From contig AWGX01000011.1 in the NCBI GenBank assembly GCA_000495415.1, positions 1 through 7,678 on the forward strand: a stretch of DNA of 7,678 nt, in the 5' to 3' direction. Each line of letters starts with the position of its first letter. Positions within the stretch are counted from its first letter, which is position 1. The notes beneath the pieces were generated by a model. The model was not told where the DNA came from. It was given only the letters and a program-made list of their open reading frames with translations, and did no database searches. Source of the DNA: Smithella sp. ME-1. Its GTDB lineage: Bacteria > Desulfobacterota > Syntrophia > Syntrophales > Smithellaceae. The translations under genes were made by a program, and so were the position numbers. Shown here one piece after another: positions 1 to 6,238 of the stretch.

Positions 1-80
1 TCCCGCGTCGCTTCGCTCCTGGGATAAGTTCAACTAACGCTGCAAACTTCATCCCGATTCATCGGGACTTGTTTGCACCG
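1..80. repeat. Composite palindromic intergenic repeat
   Basis: Non-coding DNA beyond the 3' end of the phosphatase gene. Two structures are visible. Positions 1-24 begin TCCC and end GGGA, enclosing a GCG/CGC pairing. Positions 41-77 form a two-tier hairpin: TGCAAAC (41-47) pairs with GTTTGCA (71-77), and inside it TCCCGAT (52-58) pairs with ATCGGGA (61-67). No T-run follows on either strand, so it is not a canonical intrinsic terminator. Its 1-39 half is related on the opposite strand to the fragment at 968-1001 (shared GAAC, ATCCC and GGAGCG blocks), and GGATAAGTTCAACT (22-35) recurs in variant form at the right edge. I infer a dispersed intergenic repeat family, possibly helping mRNA 3' stability of the phosphatase transcript, which ends 11 bp away. 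Confidence 0.6.
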
Positions 81-87
81 AGTTTCT

Positions 88-732
88 CTAATTAAACAGA
101 TAATTAATTTCCAAAAGATCTTCACAATAATAATCGGCATGGGCATCCAATAATGCCTGTCTGTTCCCCAGTCCATTTAAATAAGTGCAACTTAATATTC
201 CGGAATTTTTTGCCACAACAATGTCATTCATACCATCACCGATGATTAATGTATCTTCTTTTGCTGCTTTGTATTTACTTAATATATGATCAATGACACG
301 CCTATCAGGTTTCAGGAATGGTGTTGAATCGGCACCGATTATTTCCACAAAATATTGGGTTATATTCAGTCCTTGAGCTATGGCTAAGGTATAAATATAG
401 CGTTTATTTGTCAAAATAATTTTAGTTTTATTTTTATAATTTGTTAAGACATCTTCGACGTGCGGGCAGAGTTTTGTATTATCTAAAAGATGTTTACCGT
501 AGTAATCAGTGAATATTGTCATCGCTTTTTCGCGATATTTGATATTATCCGGGCCTAATGCTTTTTCAATCAATTTGCTGACACCGTCACCAACAAAGCT
601 GAGAATTTCCTGTCCCGGTTTTTCCCTTAGCTTCAGTGTATTCAACATGTAATTAATTGATTGAATCAAATCGGCACCTGTGGAAACAAGAGTGCCATCG
701 AAATCAAATATCATTAAATCTATCTTTTTCAT
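88..732 (-). CDS. HAD-superfamily hydrolase, phosphoglycolate phosphatase (Gph)-like
   Basis: A 214-residue cytosolic haloacid-dehalogenase-fold phosphatase. All four HAD motifs are visible: motif I DFDGT with nucleophile D10 and acid/base D12, motif II T108 in ILTNK, motif III K141 in LKPD, and motif IV GDGMND at 165-170 with Mg-binding acidic residues. The helical C1-type cap lies between about residues 15 and 85, which places it with the Gph/PGP group. The family dephosphorylates small phosphorylated metabolites such as 2-phosphoglycolate or nucleoside monophosphates, and the true substrate cannot be read from sequence. The reading frame extends upstream to a TTG at 777, but the ATG at 732 is chosen because AAGGGGAAG (735-743) is a strong Shine-Dalgarno just before it and the HAD core starts immediately. 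Length is typical (about 210-230). It is transcribed alone, divergently from the DUF2520-panB pair, with a likely promoter at 749-777. Confidence 0.9.
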   Translation of the reverse strand: MKKIDLMIFDFDGTLVSTGADLIQSINYMLNTLKLREKPGQEILSFVGDGVSKLIEKALGPDNIKYREKAMTIFTDYYGKHLLDNTKLCPHVEDVLTNYKNKTKIILTNKRYIYTLAIAQGLNITQYFVEIIGADSTPFLKPDRRVIDHILSKYKAAKEDTLIIGDGMNDIVVAKNSGILSCTYLNGLGNRQALLDAHADYYCEDLLEINYLFN

Positions 733-748
733 CACTTCCCCTTTAAAT

Positions 749-777
749 AATATAACGAAGTGCTGCAGCAAACACAA
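749..777 (-). promoter_or_regulatory. Candidate sigma70-like promoter for the HAD phosphatase
   Basis: On the minus strand TTGTGT (772-777) and TATATT (749-754) are separated by exactly 17 bases. The -10 matches consensus at 5 of 6 positions; the -35 matches only 3 of 6. Transcription would begin near 742, leaving a very short leader that still includes most of the Shine-Dalgarno. The match is found by eye only. Confidence 0.4.
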
Positions 778-798
778 GTTTGTTTATTTAAAAAGTAT

Positions 799-827
799 TT
801 GACTAACTTACCTGCCGGTGGTAGATA
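799..827 (+). promoter_or_regulatory. Possible rightward promoter in the divergent gap
   Basis: TTGACT (799-804) and TAGATA (822-827) lie 17 bases apart on the plus strand. The -35 is a 5/6 match, the -10 a poor one. If used, transcription would start near 834, inside the stem described at 828-882, so either the promoter or the lower stem may be incidental. It would serve the terminator-bearing leader and perhaps the DUF2520-panB operon by read-through. Confidence 0.3.
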
Positions 828-920
828 CACATTAACCGCTTGGATCCATTTTATCGACTGAGACGGTATTTATTTTAATGTGAACTGTCGAGGTCTTCCT
901 TTTTTGCGGAAGACCTTTTG
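828..920 (+). ncRNA. Candidate structured leader or small RNA upstream of the pantoate genes
   Basis: This is non-coding sequence with strong internal pairing. CACATTAA (828-835) is perfectly complementary to TTAATGTG (875-882). Continuing inward, CCG (836-838) pairs with CGG (864-866) and, after a bulged A863, CTTGG (839-843) can pair with CTGAG (858-862, two G-U pairs), leaving a loop of about 14 bases and an 8-base unpaired stretch (867-874). It is followed by a strong terminator hairpin. An alternative pairing of TCGAC (854-858) with GTCGA (887-891) would touch both the upper stem and the terminator base. No ORF of useful size lies inside. It matches no RNA family I recognise. It may be a roughly 90-nt sRNA or an attenuating leader; the stem could alternatively be a DNA operator palindrome. 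Confidence 0.35.
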
Positions 921-923
921 TGT
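891..923 (+). terminator. Rho-independent terminator ahead of the DUF2520-panB operon
   Basis: AGGTCTTCC (891-899) and GGAAGACCT (908-916) form a perfect 9-bp stem with an 8-base loop, followed by TTTGTGTTT. The T-rich tail is on the plus strand only; the minus strand has no tail after the hairpin. It therefore ends a rightward transcript, although no rightward gene precedes it in the window. That implies a small RNA or premature termination of the leader of the gene starting at 1012. Confidence 0.75.
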
Positions 924-967
924 TTGTGAGACTTAAATTTCAAAAACGAAGTACATTGAAATTTTTT

Positions 968-1001
968 AGCCGAACAATCCCCGGAGCGGAGTGAGGCGGA
1001 A
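968..1001. repeat. Repeat fragment overlapping the ribosome-binding region of the DUF2520 gene
   Basis: The sequence GAACAATCCCC (972-982) followed by GGAGCGGAGTGAGGCGGA (983-1000) aligns with the reverse complement of positions 1-35, which reads GAACTTATCCCA then GGAGCGAAGCGACGCGGGA. The two share the GAAC, ATCCC/TCCCC and GGAGCG-AG-GA-GCGG blocks with scattered substitutions and one indel. The copy ends 11 bases before the ATG at 1012, so its purine-rich GAGGCGGA supplies the only Shine-Dalgarno-like sequence for that gene. Confidence 0.5.
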
Positions 1002-1011
1002 TTTTTACACT

Positions 1012-1899
1012 ATGAATAAACGAAATATAAATACATTTGCCATAATCGGCACAGGCATGGTTGGAACAGCCATAGGTTTTTTATTAAAAAAAGCCGGATA
1101 TAAAATAACCGCCATTTCCGACAAATCTCCTGCCTCATTGAAAAGAGCTCAAGCTTATATTGGAGGAGAATCTTTTCGCAATCCGCAAGAAGCCGTGCAA
1201 AGAGCCGACTGTATTTTAATTACAACTCCTGATGATAAAATTTCTTCCGCTTGCAGAGAAATCGCTCTTTGCCCTGCAATAAAAAACAAACTTGTTTTCC
1301 ATATGAGCGGAGCCGGCGATCTGACGCTTCTCGAGTCAGCAAAAAAAGCGGGGGCAGCAGTTGCCAGCATTCATCCCCTGCAGAGTTTTTCTTCAATTAA
1401 TCAAGCTATAAAAAACATTCCCGGTAGTTATTTTGCAATCACGTCTGATAAAAAAGCTCAGGCTCCGGCAAGGAATATTGTTGTTCATCTGGGAGGAATT
1501 CCTTTTTTTATATCCTCCAATCAAAAACCACTTTACCATGCTGCTGCCTGCATTGCGTCCAATTATCTGGTTGCTCTGATTAATACGGTGGAATCAATTT
1601 ATCAGGCTATCGGACTGAATGAAAAAGATGCGAAGAAGGCTTATCTGCCTTTAGTTTACGGCAGTCTCAGAAACATTGAGAATTCCGGTTCGATTCCATC
1701 TCTTACGGGTCCCATCGCCCGTGGAGATTTGGGTACTATTAAGAAACATATTTCGGCCATTAGCAAAAATCTGCCCCAATATTCATCATTATATTCTTCC
1801 CTGGGATTAATAGCTGTTAAAGTTGCACAAAAAAAAGGAACTTTAAATAACCGGCAGGCAAAAGAAATTAACACTATTTTAAAAGGAGTAAAAAAATGA
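1012..1899 (+). CDS. Rossmann/DUF2520 oxidoreductase, probable PanG-type ketopantoate reductase
   Basis: A 295-residue soluble protein. The N-terminal NAD(P)-binding Rossmann domain shows GxGxxG at G13-G15-G18 in [12 protein letters not shown] and extends to about residue 120. The C-terminal helical DUF2520 domain follows, with the family's recognisable blocks: HPLQSFSS (121-128), [12 protein letters not shown] (175-186) and LTGPIARGD (231-239). The family resembles ketopantoate reductase and 6-phosphogluconate dehydrogenase-like folds. Its stop overlaps the start of panB by ATGA, so the two are translationally coupled. From that context, and my recollection that Francisella PanG is an alternative ketopantoate reductase of this kind, I infer reduction of 2-dehydropantoate to pantoate with NAD(P)H. 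No PanE is visible here. A GTG at 991 would add seven residues; the ATG is preferred because the Rossmann strand starts right after it. The Shine-Dalgarno is weak and repeat-derived. The domain call is secure; the reaction is inferred. Confidence 0.88.
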   Translation: MNKRNINTFAIIGTGMVGTAIGFLLKKAGYKITAISDKSPASLKRAQAYIGGESFRNPQEAVQRADCILITTPDDKISSACREIALCPAIKNKLVFHMSGAGDLTLLESAKKAGAAVASIHPLQSFSSINQAIKNIPGSYFAITSDKKAQAPARNIVVHLGGIPFFISSNQKPLYHAAACIASNYLVALINTVESIYQAIGLNEKDAKKAYLPLVYGSLRNIENSGSIPSLTGPIARGDLGTIKKHISAISKNLPQYSSLYSSLGLIAVKVAQKKGTLNNRQAKEINTILKGVKK

Positions 1900-2714
1900 G
1901 CACGCAAAACAAGTCTAACCGCAAAACAATCCTTGACATAAAAAAGATGAAAATCCAGGGAGAGAAAATTACTGTATTGACAGCTTATGATTACGGGATG
2001 GCTTCGATAATGGATGAAAGCGATATAGATATTATTCTTGTCGGCGATTCTCTGGGGATGGTTGTTTTAGGTTATGATACAACACTGCCTGTCACCATGG
2101 ACGAAATGTTATCCCACACTAAAGCTGTCGCACGCGGAGCTAACAAGGCGTTAATTGTTGCCGACATGCCGTTTTTGTCTTATCAGACGTCCGAAGAATC
2201 AGCAATAACCAACGCAGGACGATTTTTAAAAGAGGGAAATGCTCAGGCTGTTAAACTTGAAGGTGGTAGAGAAGTCGCCGAAACGGTGCGTAAAATTACT
2301 TCATCAGGTATACCGGTTATGGCCCATTTGGGTTTGACTCCTCAATCTATAAATCAAATAGGTGGCTATAAGGTACAGGGGAAAACAGACGCAACCGCCC
2401 GCAGAATTATTGAAGACGCCAAGATTCTGGAAGAATCCGGCGCATTTTCTATTGTTCTGGAATGCATTCCTGAAGGACTGGCTGCTGAAGTTTCCAGCTC
2501 CATTGCCATTCCGACAATTGGTATAGGAGCCGGAGTTAATTGCGACGGACAGGTTCTCGTAATCAATGATGTGTTAGGAATGTATGAAAGATTCACACCT
2601 AAATTTGTAAAAAAATACGCTAATCTAAACCTGGAAATTAAAAAAGCGGTTAAGACCTATATCACGGAAGTTAAACATGGAACTTTCCCTGATAGTGAAC
2701 ATAGTTTTAAGTAA
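1896..2714 (+). CDS. panB: 3-methyl-2-oxobutanoate hydroxymethyltransferase (ketopantoate hydroxymethyltransferase)
   Basis: A 272-residue enzyme of full family length (usually 260-280). It transfers a hydroxymethyl group from 5,10-methylene-tetrahydrofolate to 3-methyl-2-oxobutanoate to give 2-dehydropantoate, the first committed step of pantothenate and coenzyme A synthesis. It is a cytosolic TIM-barrel protein, decameric in characterised relatives. Signature blocks are intact: LTAYDYGMA (28-36), [14 protein letters not shown] (47-60), VADMPFLSY (88-96), AVKLEGG (118-124), [10 protein letters not shown] (142-151) and PTIGIGAG (206-213). By comparison with the E. coli enzyme the Mg ligands are D51, D90 and E122, and the catalytic base is E189, all present. 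The start ATG (1896) overlaps the upstream stop and has AAGGAG at 1883-1888, seven bases away. panC and panD do not follow; the next gene is convergent. Confidence 0.97.
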   Translation: MSTQNKSNRKTILDIKKMKIQGEKITVLTAYDYGMASIMDESDIDIILVGDSLGMVVLGYDTTLPVTMDEMLSHTKAVARGANKALIVADMPFLSYQTSEESAITNAGRFLKEGNAQAVKLEGGREVAETVRKITSSGIPVMAHLGLTPQSINQIGGYKVQGKTDATARRIIEDAKILEESGAFSIVLECIPEGLAAEVSSSIAIPTIGIGAGVNCDGQVLVINDVLGMYERFTPKFVKKYANLNLEIKKAVKTYITEVKHGTFPDSEHSFK

Positions 2715-2730
2715 GCGGATTTAAGTCTCG

Positions 2731-3780
2731 TTAATAAACTGTTATTTTAGCGTTTTGCTGTAATTTCTTCAAAACGTCCGCAAAAACTTTTGATCGATTT
2801 TGTTGTTCCAGAAAAGCTGATATTCTGTCTTTTACTTCCACCAGAGCTATTGTTTTTGCAGGTTTACGATCCAGCACCTGAATAATATGATAACCAAACT
2901 CAGTAGTTACTACCGGTCCTATAACATTTCTTTCCTGCGAAAATACTGCGTCTTCAAATTCTTTTACCATCTGTCCTTTATTAATGTAATTAAGATCACC
3001 GCCGGCTTCCTTGCTCGGGCAATCGGAATTCTTACGCGCCAATTCAACAAAGTCCCCTCCATTTAATAATTGTTTGCGCAAATTTTCGATCTCGTTTTTT
3101 TTCTCTGTTTTTATTTTTTCACTGTCATCTTTGTTGACTGATACCAGAATATGACGAACGCGAGCGCTTTCCGGACTGACAAATAACTTATCTTTGTTCT
3201 CATTATAAAACTTGCTTATTTCTTTTTGAGATGGCTTTGCTTTATCACCGATTTCCTTGTTCATGAATTTTTCTACTTTAATTCCCAACATTATGTCTTC
3301 TTGAGATATCTTATTTTCCTTTAAAAATTCATCCAATTTTTTGTTTGACGGAAGACTGGCTTGCAGTTTGTCTTTTGTTATTTTTATTTCCTGCTCGCTT
3401 ACTTCAATTTTTTTCCTCGCCATTTCATCGTTCAAAATGGTTCGCATAATAAATTCATCAATCAGTCTTTTTCTAATGTTATCTCTGAACTCTTTTTGTT
3501 TATCGGCCGGGACCTTATCCTTGAGCATTGCTAATCTGTCTTTAATCAGATTTTCCAGTTCTGCTTTTTTCAATATTCTTCCATCAACGCTGATTGCCGC
3601 ATCAGCCGGCACACCAGCCCCGACTGCAATATTTTGTGCATTACCGGCGGTAATGGATCCGGAAACCACGGAATCCGGAGATTCTTTTTTGTCCTTATCT
3701 TTATCACCACAACCTGACACCAGAATAAAAACAAATAAAACAGAAATAACCAGCCAACTTTTATTAATCATATTTTTCAT
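2731..3780 (-). CDS. SurA/PrsA-like peptidyl-prolyl cis-trans isomerase lipoprotein
   Basis: A 349-residue exported foldase. Residues 1-23 form a lipoprotein signal peptide with a lipobox ending VSG and lipidated C24. The residue after Cys is Gly rather than Asp, so by the Gram-negative +2 rule it would be sorted to the outer membrane, facing the periplasm. A charged linker (25-40) follows, then a helical SurA-N-like chaperone region (about 62-200). The parvulin/PPIC rotamase domain spans about 206-305, with VRHILV (208-213), GGDFVELA (241-248), AGGDLNYINKGQM (259-271) and EFGYHII (294-300). A basic helical tail completes it. It probably assists folding of secreted or outer-membrane proteins. 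The ATG at 3780 is chosen over the one three codons later because GGGGGAG (3785-3791) is properly spaced for it. It has its own promoter and converges on panB with only 16 bp between stops. The family is secure; clients are unknown. Confidence 0.93.
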   Translation of the reverse strand: MKNMINKSWLVISVLFVFILVSGCGDKDKDKKESPDSVVSGSITAGNAQNIAVGAGVPADAAISVDGRILKKAELENLIKDRLAMLKDKVPADKQKEFRDNIRKRLIDEFIMRTILNDEMARKKIEVSEQEIKITKDKLQASLPSNKKLDEFLKENKISQEDIMLGIKVEKFMNKEIGDKAKPSQKEISKFYNENKDKLFVSPESARVRHILVSVNKDDSEKIKTEKKNEIENLRKQLLNGGDFVELARKNSDCPSKEAGGDLNYINKGQMVKEFEDAVFSQERNVIGPVVTTEFGYHIIQVLDRKPAKTIALVEVKDRISAFLEQQNRSKVFADVLKKLQQNAKITVY

Positions 3781-3823
3781 GAATCTCCCCCAAAATATTC
3801 ATCAAAATGTTCAATAATTATAA

Positions 3824-3852
3824 TCTATATGCAAAATACTAATTCACGTCAA
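3824..3852 (-). promoter_or_regulatory. Sigma70-like promoter for the PPIase lipoprotein gene
   Basis: On the minus strand TTGACG (3847-3852, 5/6 match) is followed after exactly 17 bases by TATAGA (3824-3829, 4/6 match), with further TATAAT-like sequence immediately downstream. Predicted start is near 3817, giving a leader of roughly 37 bases that ends in the strong Shine-Dalgarno. It lies in the 107 bp gap after the glycosyltransferase, so the lipoprotein gene is probably transcribed independently of it. Confidence 0.55.
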
Positions 3853-3887
3853 GGTAATTATCCCTGCTTGTTAAGTTCGATTGGTCA

Positions 3888-5246
3888 TTATGTCAGTCTG
3901 CGCAAATATTGCAGTATTTCTATTTGATCTTCCAGGGCCGGAATCTTTGTCCCTGAATTATGTTTCGGCCTCTGCATTTCCGACATGGAAAGAATTCTGT
4001 CCAAAGCTTCGAACATACCGATTTTCGGATAAATCTCTGTCGTAAAATAATTAATCAATTTTAAAGTCTTAAATCCGTCAAACCAGTCACTAAACTGACG
4101 GGCCCGTATTTTTTCGTCTTTTGAATTACGGCGCATCTTTGACCATATTACGGCAAAGTCACTGACTTTTAGAAAATTTTTTAACACAGCATGAATTTCT
4201 CCTGCTTTTGTAAGAATTTCATCTTCATCTGCCATCATACATTCATTCATAAGTTGCAGCCAATTACTTAATATCGTGAATATTCTCACGTCATATAAAC
4301 TATAAAATTCTTCTTTGTCGATTCCGGAAAGAAATTTTTGTATGCTTTTTCCCGTTCCGAAAGGAACACGCGTTGATGACCGGGCAGAAGGATAAACACA
4401 AGTTTCTTTAACGTAATTAATTGCTCCCGTTTTCGCGAGTTTGTTGAGGAAATAAAAATCTTCCCCTGCTTCACGTCTGTTCATTCCCCTGACTTCCAGA
4501 TAGGCTTCAGTCGAGACGGCAATTGTCGAGCCGATGGAATGAAACGCCCAGGGTGATTTAGCGTACCTGAGACCCAGAGTCCAGTATCGCAGAAAAATCT
4601 CATAACAGACAATAGCAGCCTGTTGTTCATAAATATCCGGCATCTGATGTTCATAAGCCACAATTGCCGTTTTTACTTCCGGTGTAAAATATTTTCTTAT
4701 CACAGAAAAATAACTATCCCTGACCAGAGTATCGGCATCAAGACATAAAATCACTGGAGATGAAGCTGAATTATTTTCTAACAGACGCAAGGCCATATCC
4801 ATACCGATCTTTCTCGCCAGACCAACCCCTCCGGTTCTTGTTGGCATTTCACACCCTTTTGATGCGGCATTGATGTAGCCGAGTTTCATTTTTGATTCAG
4901 CGATATCACTTAAGAGAGAATATATTTTGTGTTCGTCACCGAATTTTTTTAAAGACTTTCTCTTCGTGAGCGCATCCAGGCATTCGATTGTCCAGAGGTT
5001 ATTTTCTATATCTTCAGAAGGTGAATCTTCCTTGTTGTTAACAACACACAGCACAAAAGAATATTCTAAAGATGATGGTGGATTTTTTGCAATTGAAGCC
5101 AACGTAGAAAAAAGCAACTCTTTTTCTGCGTAAACCGGTATGACAACAACCTGAGAAATATTATCAGTATCATTGGCTGTTAACCGCCATTTCTCTCCGA
5201 CTGAATAATTATACAAATAAGTATCTATTAAAGACTTCTTTCTCAT
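3888..5246 (-). CDS. Family 2 (GT-A fold) glycosyltransferase, substrate unknown
   Basis: A 452-residue protein with no membrane segment, so probably cytosolic. The N-terminal half is a GT2-like GT-A domain: VVVIPVYAEKELL (33-45) is the nucleotide-sugar-binding strand, LCLDADT (167-173) carries the DxD-type D170/D172 for metal and sugar nucleotide, and AGEDFYFLNKL (260-270) carries the acidic GED block usual for the catalytic region. A conserved-looking RTGGVGLARKIGMD (137-150) precedes the DxD, and RVPFGTGKS (293-301) follows. Residues from about 305 to the end form a helix-rich region I do not recognise. The frame opens at a TTG (5252), but the ATG at 5246 overlaps the miaA stop as ATGA and is the more likely coupled start; no clear Shine-Dalgarno is visible. 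Linkage to miaA may be only operonic. The sugar and acceptor cannot be deduced; the GT2 assignment is firm. Confidence 0.85.
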   Translation of the reverse strand: MRKKSLIDTYLYNYSVGEKWRLTANDTDNISQVVVIPVYAEKELLFSTLASIAKNPPSSLEYSFVLCVVNNKEDSPSEDIENNLWTIECLDALTKRKSLKKFGDEHKIYSLLSDIAESKMKLGYINAASKGCEMPTRTGGVGLARKIGMDMALRLLENNSASSPVILCLDADTLVRDSYFSVIRKYFTPEVKTAIVAYEHQMPDIYEQQAAIVCYEIFLRYWTLGLRYAKSPWAFHSIGSTIAVSTEAYLEVRGMNRREAGEDFYFLNKLAKTGAINYVKETCVYPSARSSTRVPFGTGKSIQKFLSGIDKEEFYSLYDVRIFTILSNWLQLMNECMMADEDEILTKAGEIHAVLKNFLKVSDFAVIWSKMRRNSKDEKIRARQFSDWFDGFKTLKLINYFTTEIYPKIGMFEALDRILSMSEMQRPKHNSGTKIPALEDQIEILQYLRRLT

Positions 5247-6154
5247 CGCCAATGTTTCATCACATTTTCTTTCAACAACGTGTAGTCATTACCGGTAATC
5301 CAATTAATCAATATTCCTTTTTTCTCCATGCGCCGAAACCACGTTTCCTGTCTTTTGGCAAACTGGTGAATAGCCGTATTTAATCTTCTTTCCATTTCTT
5401 CAAATGTAATCAATTTCTGCAGATACCGGGAAATAAAACGATACTCCAGTCCAAAACTTTCCAATCTTGTCCAGGTCAATCCTGATTCCTGCAGTTTCAT
5501 TACTTCTTCTATCATTCCCTGATTTAATCGTTCTTTCAATCGCTCCGTAATACGCTGCCGAAGGTTTGATCTTTCCCACCTGATGCCAAATACTAGAGCA
5601 TCAATATGAGGCCTTTTCCTTTGATGATTGTTTGCCGAATTTCGCACCAGTTCAATTTCTATTGCCCGGATTAATCTTCCATGGTCGTCAAGATCAGTTT
5701 TATTATGCATACGGGGTTTTAAAGCCAGTAGCATTTCCTGCAGTTCACTTTTTGATTTTAGACTTAATTCTTCCCGTATTTTTTCATCCGCCGGGGCATG
5801 CGGCATATTGTATCCGGTCAGCACCGATTCCAGATAAAGACCCGTTCCTCCGACAAGAACAGGCACAATTTTTCTTTCGATCAGATTGTTAAATACTTCG
5901 TAAAATCTGTTCTGAAATTCAAATAAATTAAATTCATGTTCAGGTTCTATGATATCAATCAGATGGTACGGAATTTCCCGACCATTAATAATATATTCAT
6001 TTAAATCTTTGCCTGTACCTATATTCATTCTTTTATAAACCTGACGGGAATCGGCAGAAATTATTTCGCCCCGCATATCATGGGCAAGCCTCACCGCCAG
6101 ACGCGTTTTACCTGACGCTGTCGGACCAAGAATTACAATTAAATTTTTCGCCAT
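5243..6154 (-). CDS. miaA: tRNA dimethylallyltransferase, divergent MiaA subfamily
   Basis: A 303-residue cytosolic enzyme that transfers the dimethylallyl group of DMAPP to N6 of A37 in tRNAs reading UNN codons. The P-loop is GPTASGKT (10-17). Next come ISADSRQVYKRM (32-43) with catalytic D35, HLIDIIEP (64-71), VPVLVGGTGLYLESVL (97-112), the insertion and swinging domain, and AKRQETWFRR (266-275) near the C-terminus. Two places differ from the common type. GTGKDLNEY (46-54) replaces the usual GTAKP segment, and ESFGLEYRFISRYL (232-245) replaces the usual GYRQ-type block. These features, with the NTAIHQFAKRQ-TWFRRME run, recall the second MiaA paralogue I associate with Bacteroidetes and some deep lineages. 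It may still perform the standard reaction. The ATG at 6154 has only a weak AAGG about 11 bases upstream. It overlaps the glycosyltransferase by four bases and is divergent from the MATE gene. Confidence 0.93.
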   Translation of the reverse strand: MAKNLIVILGPTASGKTRLAVRLAHDMRGEIISADSRQVYKRMNIGTGKDLNEYIINGREIPYHLIDIIEPEHEFNLFEFQNRFYEVFNNLIERKIVPVLVGGTGLYLESVLTGYNMPHAPADEKIREELSLKSKSELQEMLLALKPRMHNKTDLDDHGRLIRAIEIELVRNSANNHQRKRPHIDALVFGIRWERSNLRQRITERLKERLNQGMIEEVMKLQESGLTWTRLESFGLEYRFISRYLQKLITFEEMERRLNTAIHQFAKRQETWFRRMEKKGILINWITGNDYTLLKENVMKHWR

Positions 6155-6196
6155 ATTACTATTGCCTTGAAATTATGAATCATTAAATATATGCAT

Positions 6197-6225
6197 TATC
6201 TACTACATTAATACTATTTTGCCAA
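6197..6225 (-). promoter_or_regulatory. Candidate promoter for the miaA-glycosyltransferase operon
   Basis: On the minus strand TTGGCA (6220-6225, 5/6 match) and TAGATA (6197-6202, weak) are 17 bases apart, in the 84 bp gap between the divergent miaA and MATE genes. TATATT-like sequence further down is an alternative -10 with no good -35. I could not settle on a rightward promoter for the MATE gene in this gap; TTGAAA at 6167-6172 is the only -35-like hexamer and lacks a convincing -10. Confidence 0.35.
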
Positions 6226-6238
6226 CATTTGCTAAAAA

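Noticed and set aside
733..777. Upstream extension of the HAD gene to a TTG codon
   Set aside because: The extra 15 residues are hydrophobic and outside the HAD fold, overlap the candidate promoter, and the ATG at 732 has a much better ribosome site.
778..900. Possible tRNA or known riboswitch in the divergent gap
   Set aside because: No cloverleaf, T-arm consensus or CCA-type end is present, and no conserved core of a riboswitch class known to me is visible; only generic hairpins and a terminator can be supported.
3341..3817. 158-codon open frame on the plus strand
   Set aside because: It lies wholly antisense to the PPIase lipoprotein gene and its upstream region, and its Ser/Leu/Phe-rich translation is what an antisense frame of Lys/Glu-rich coding sequence gives. 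It has no family motif.
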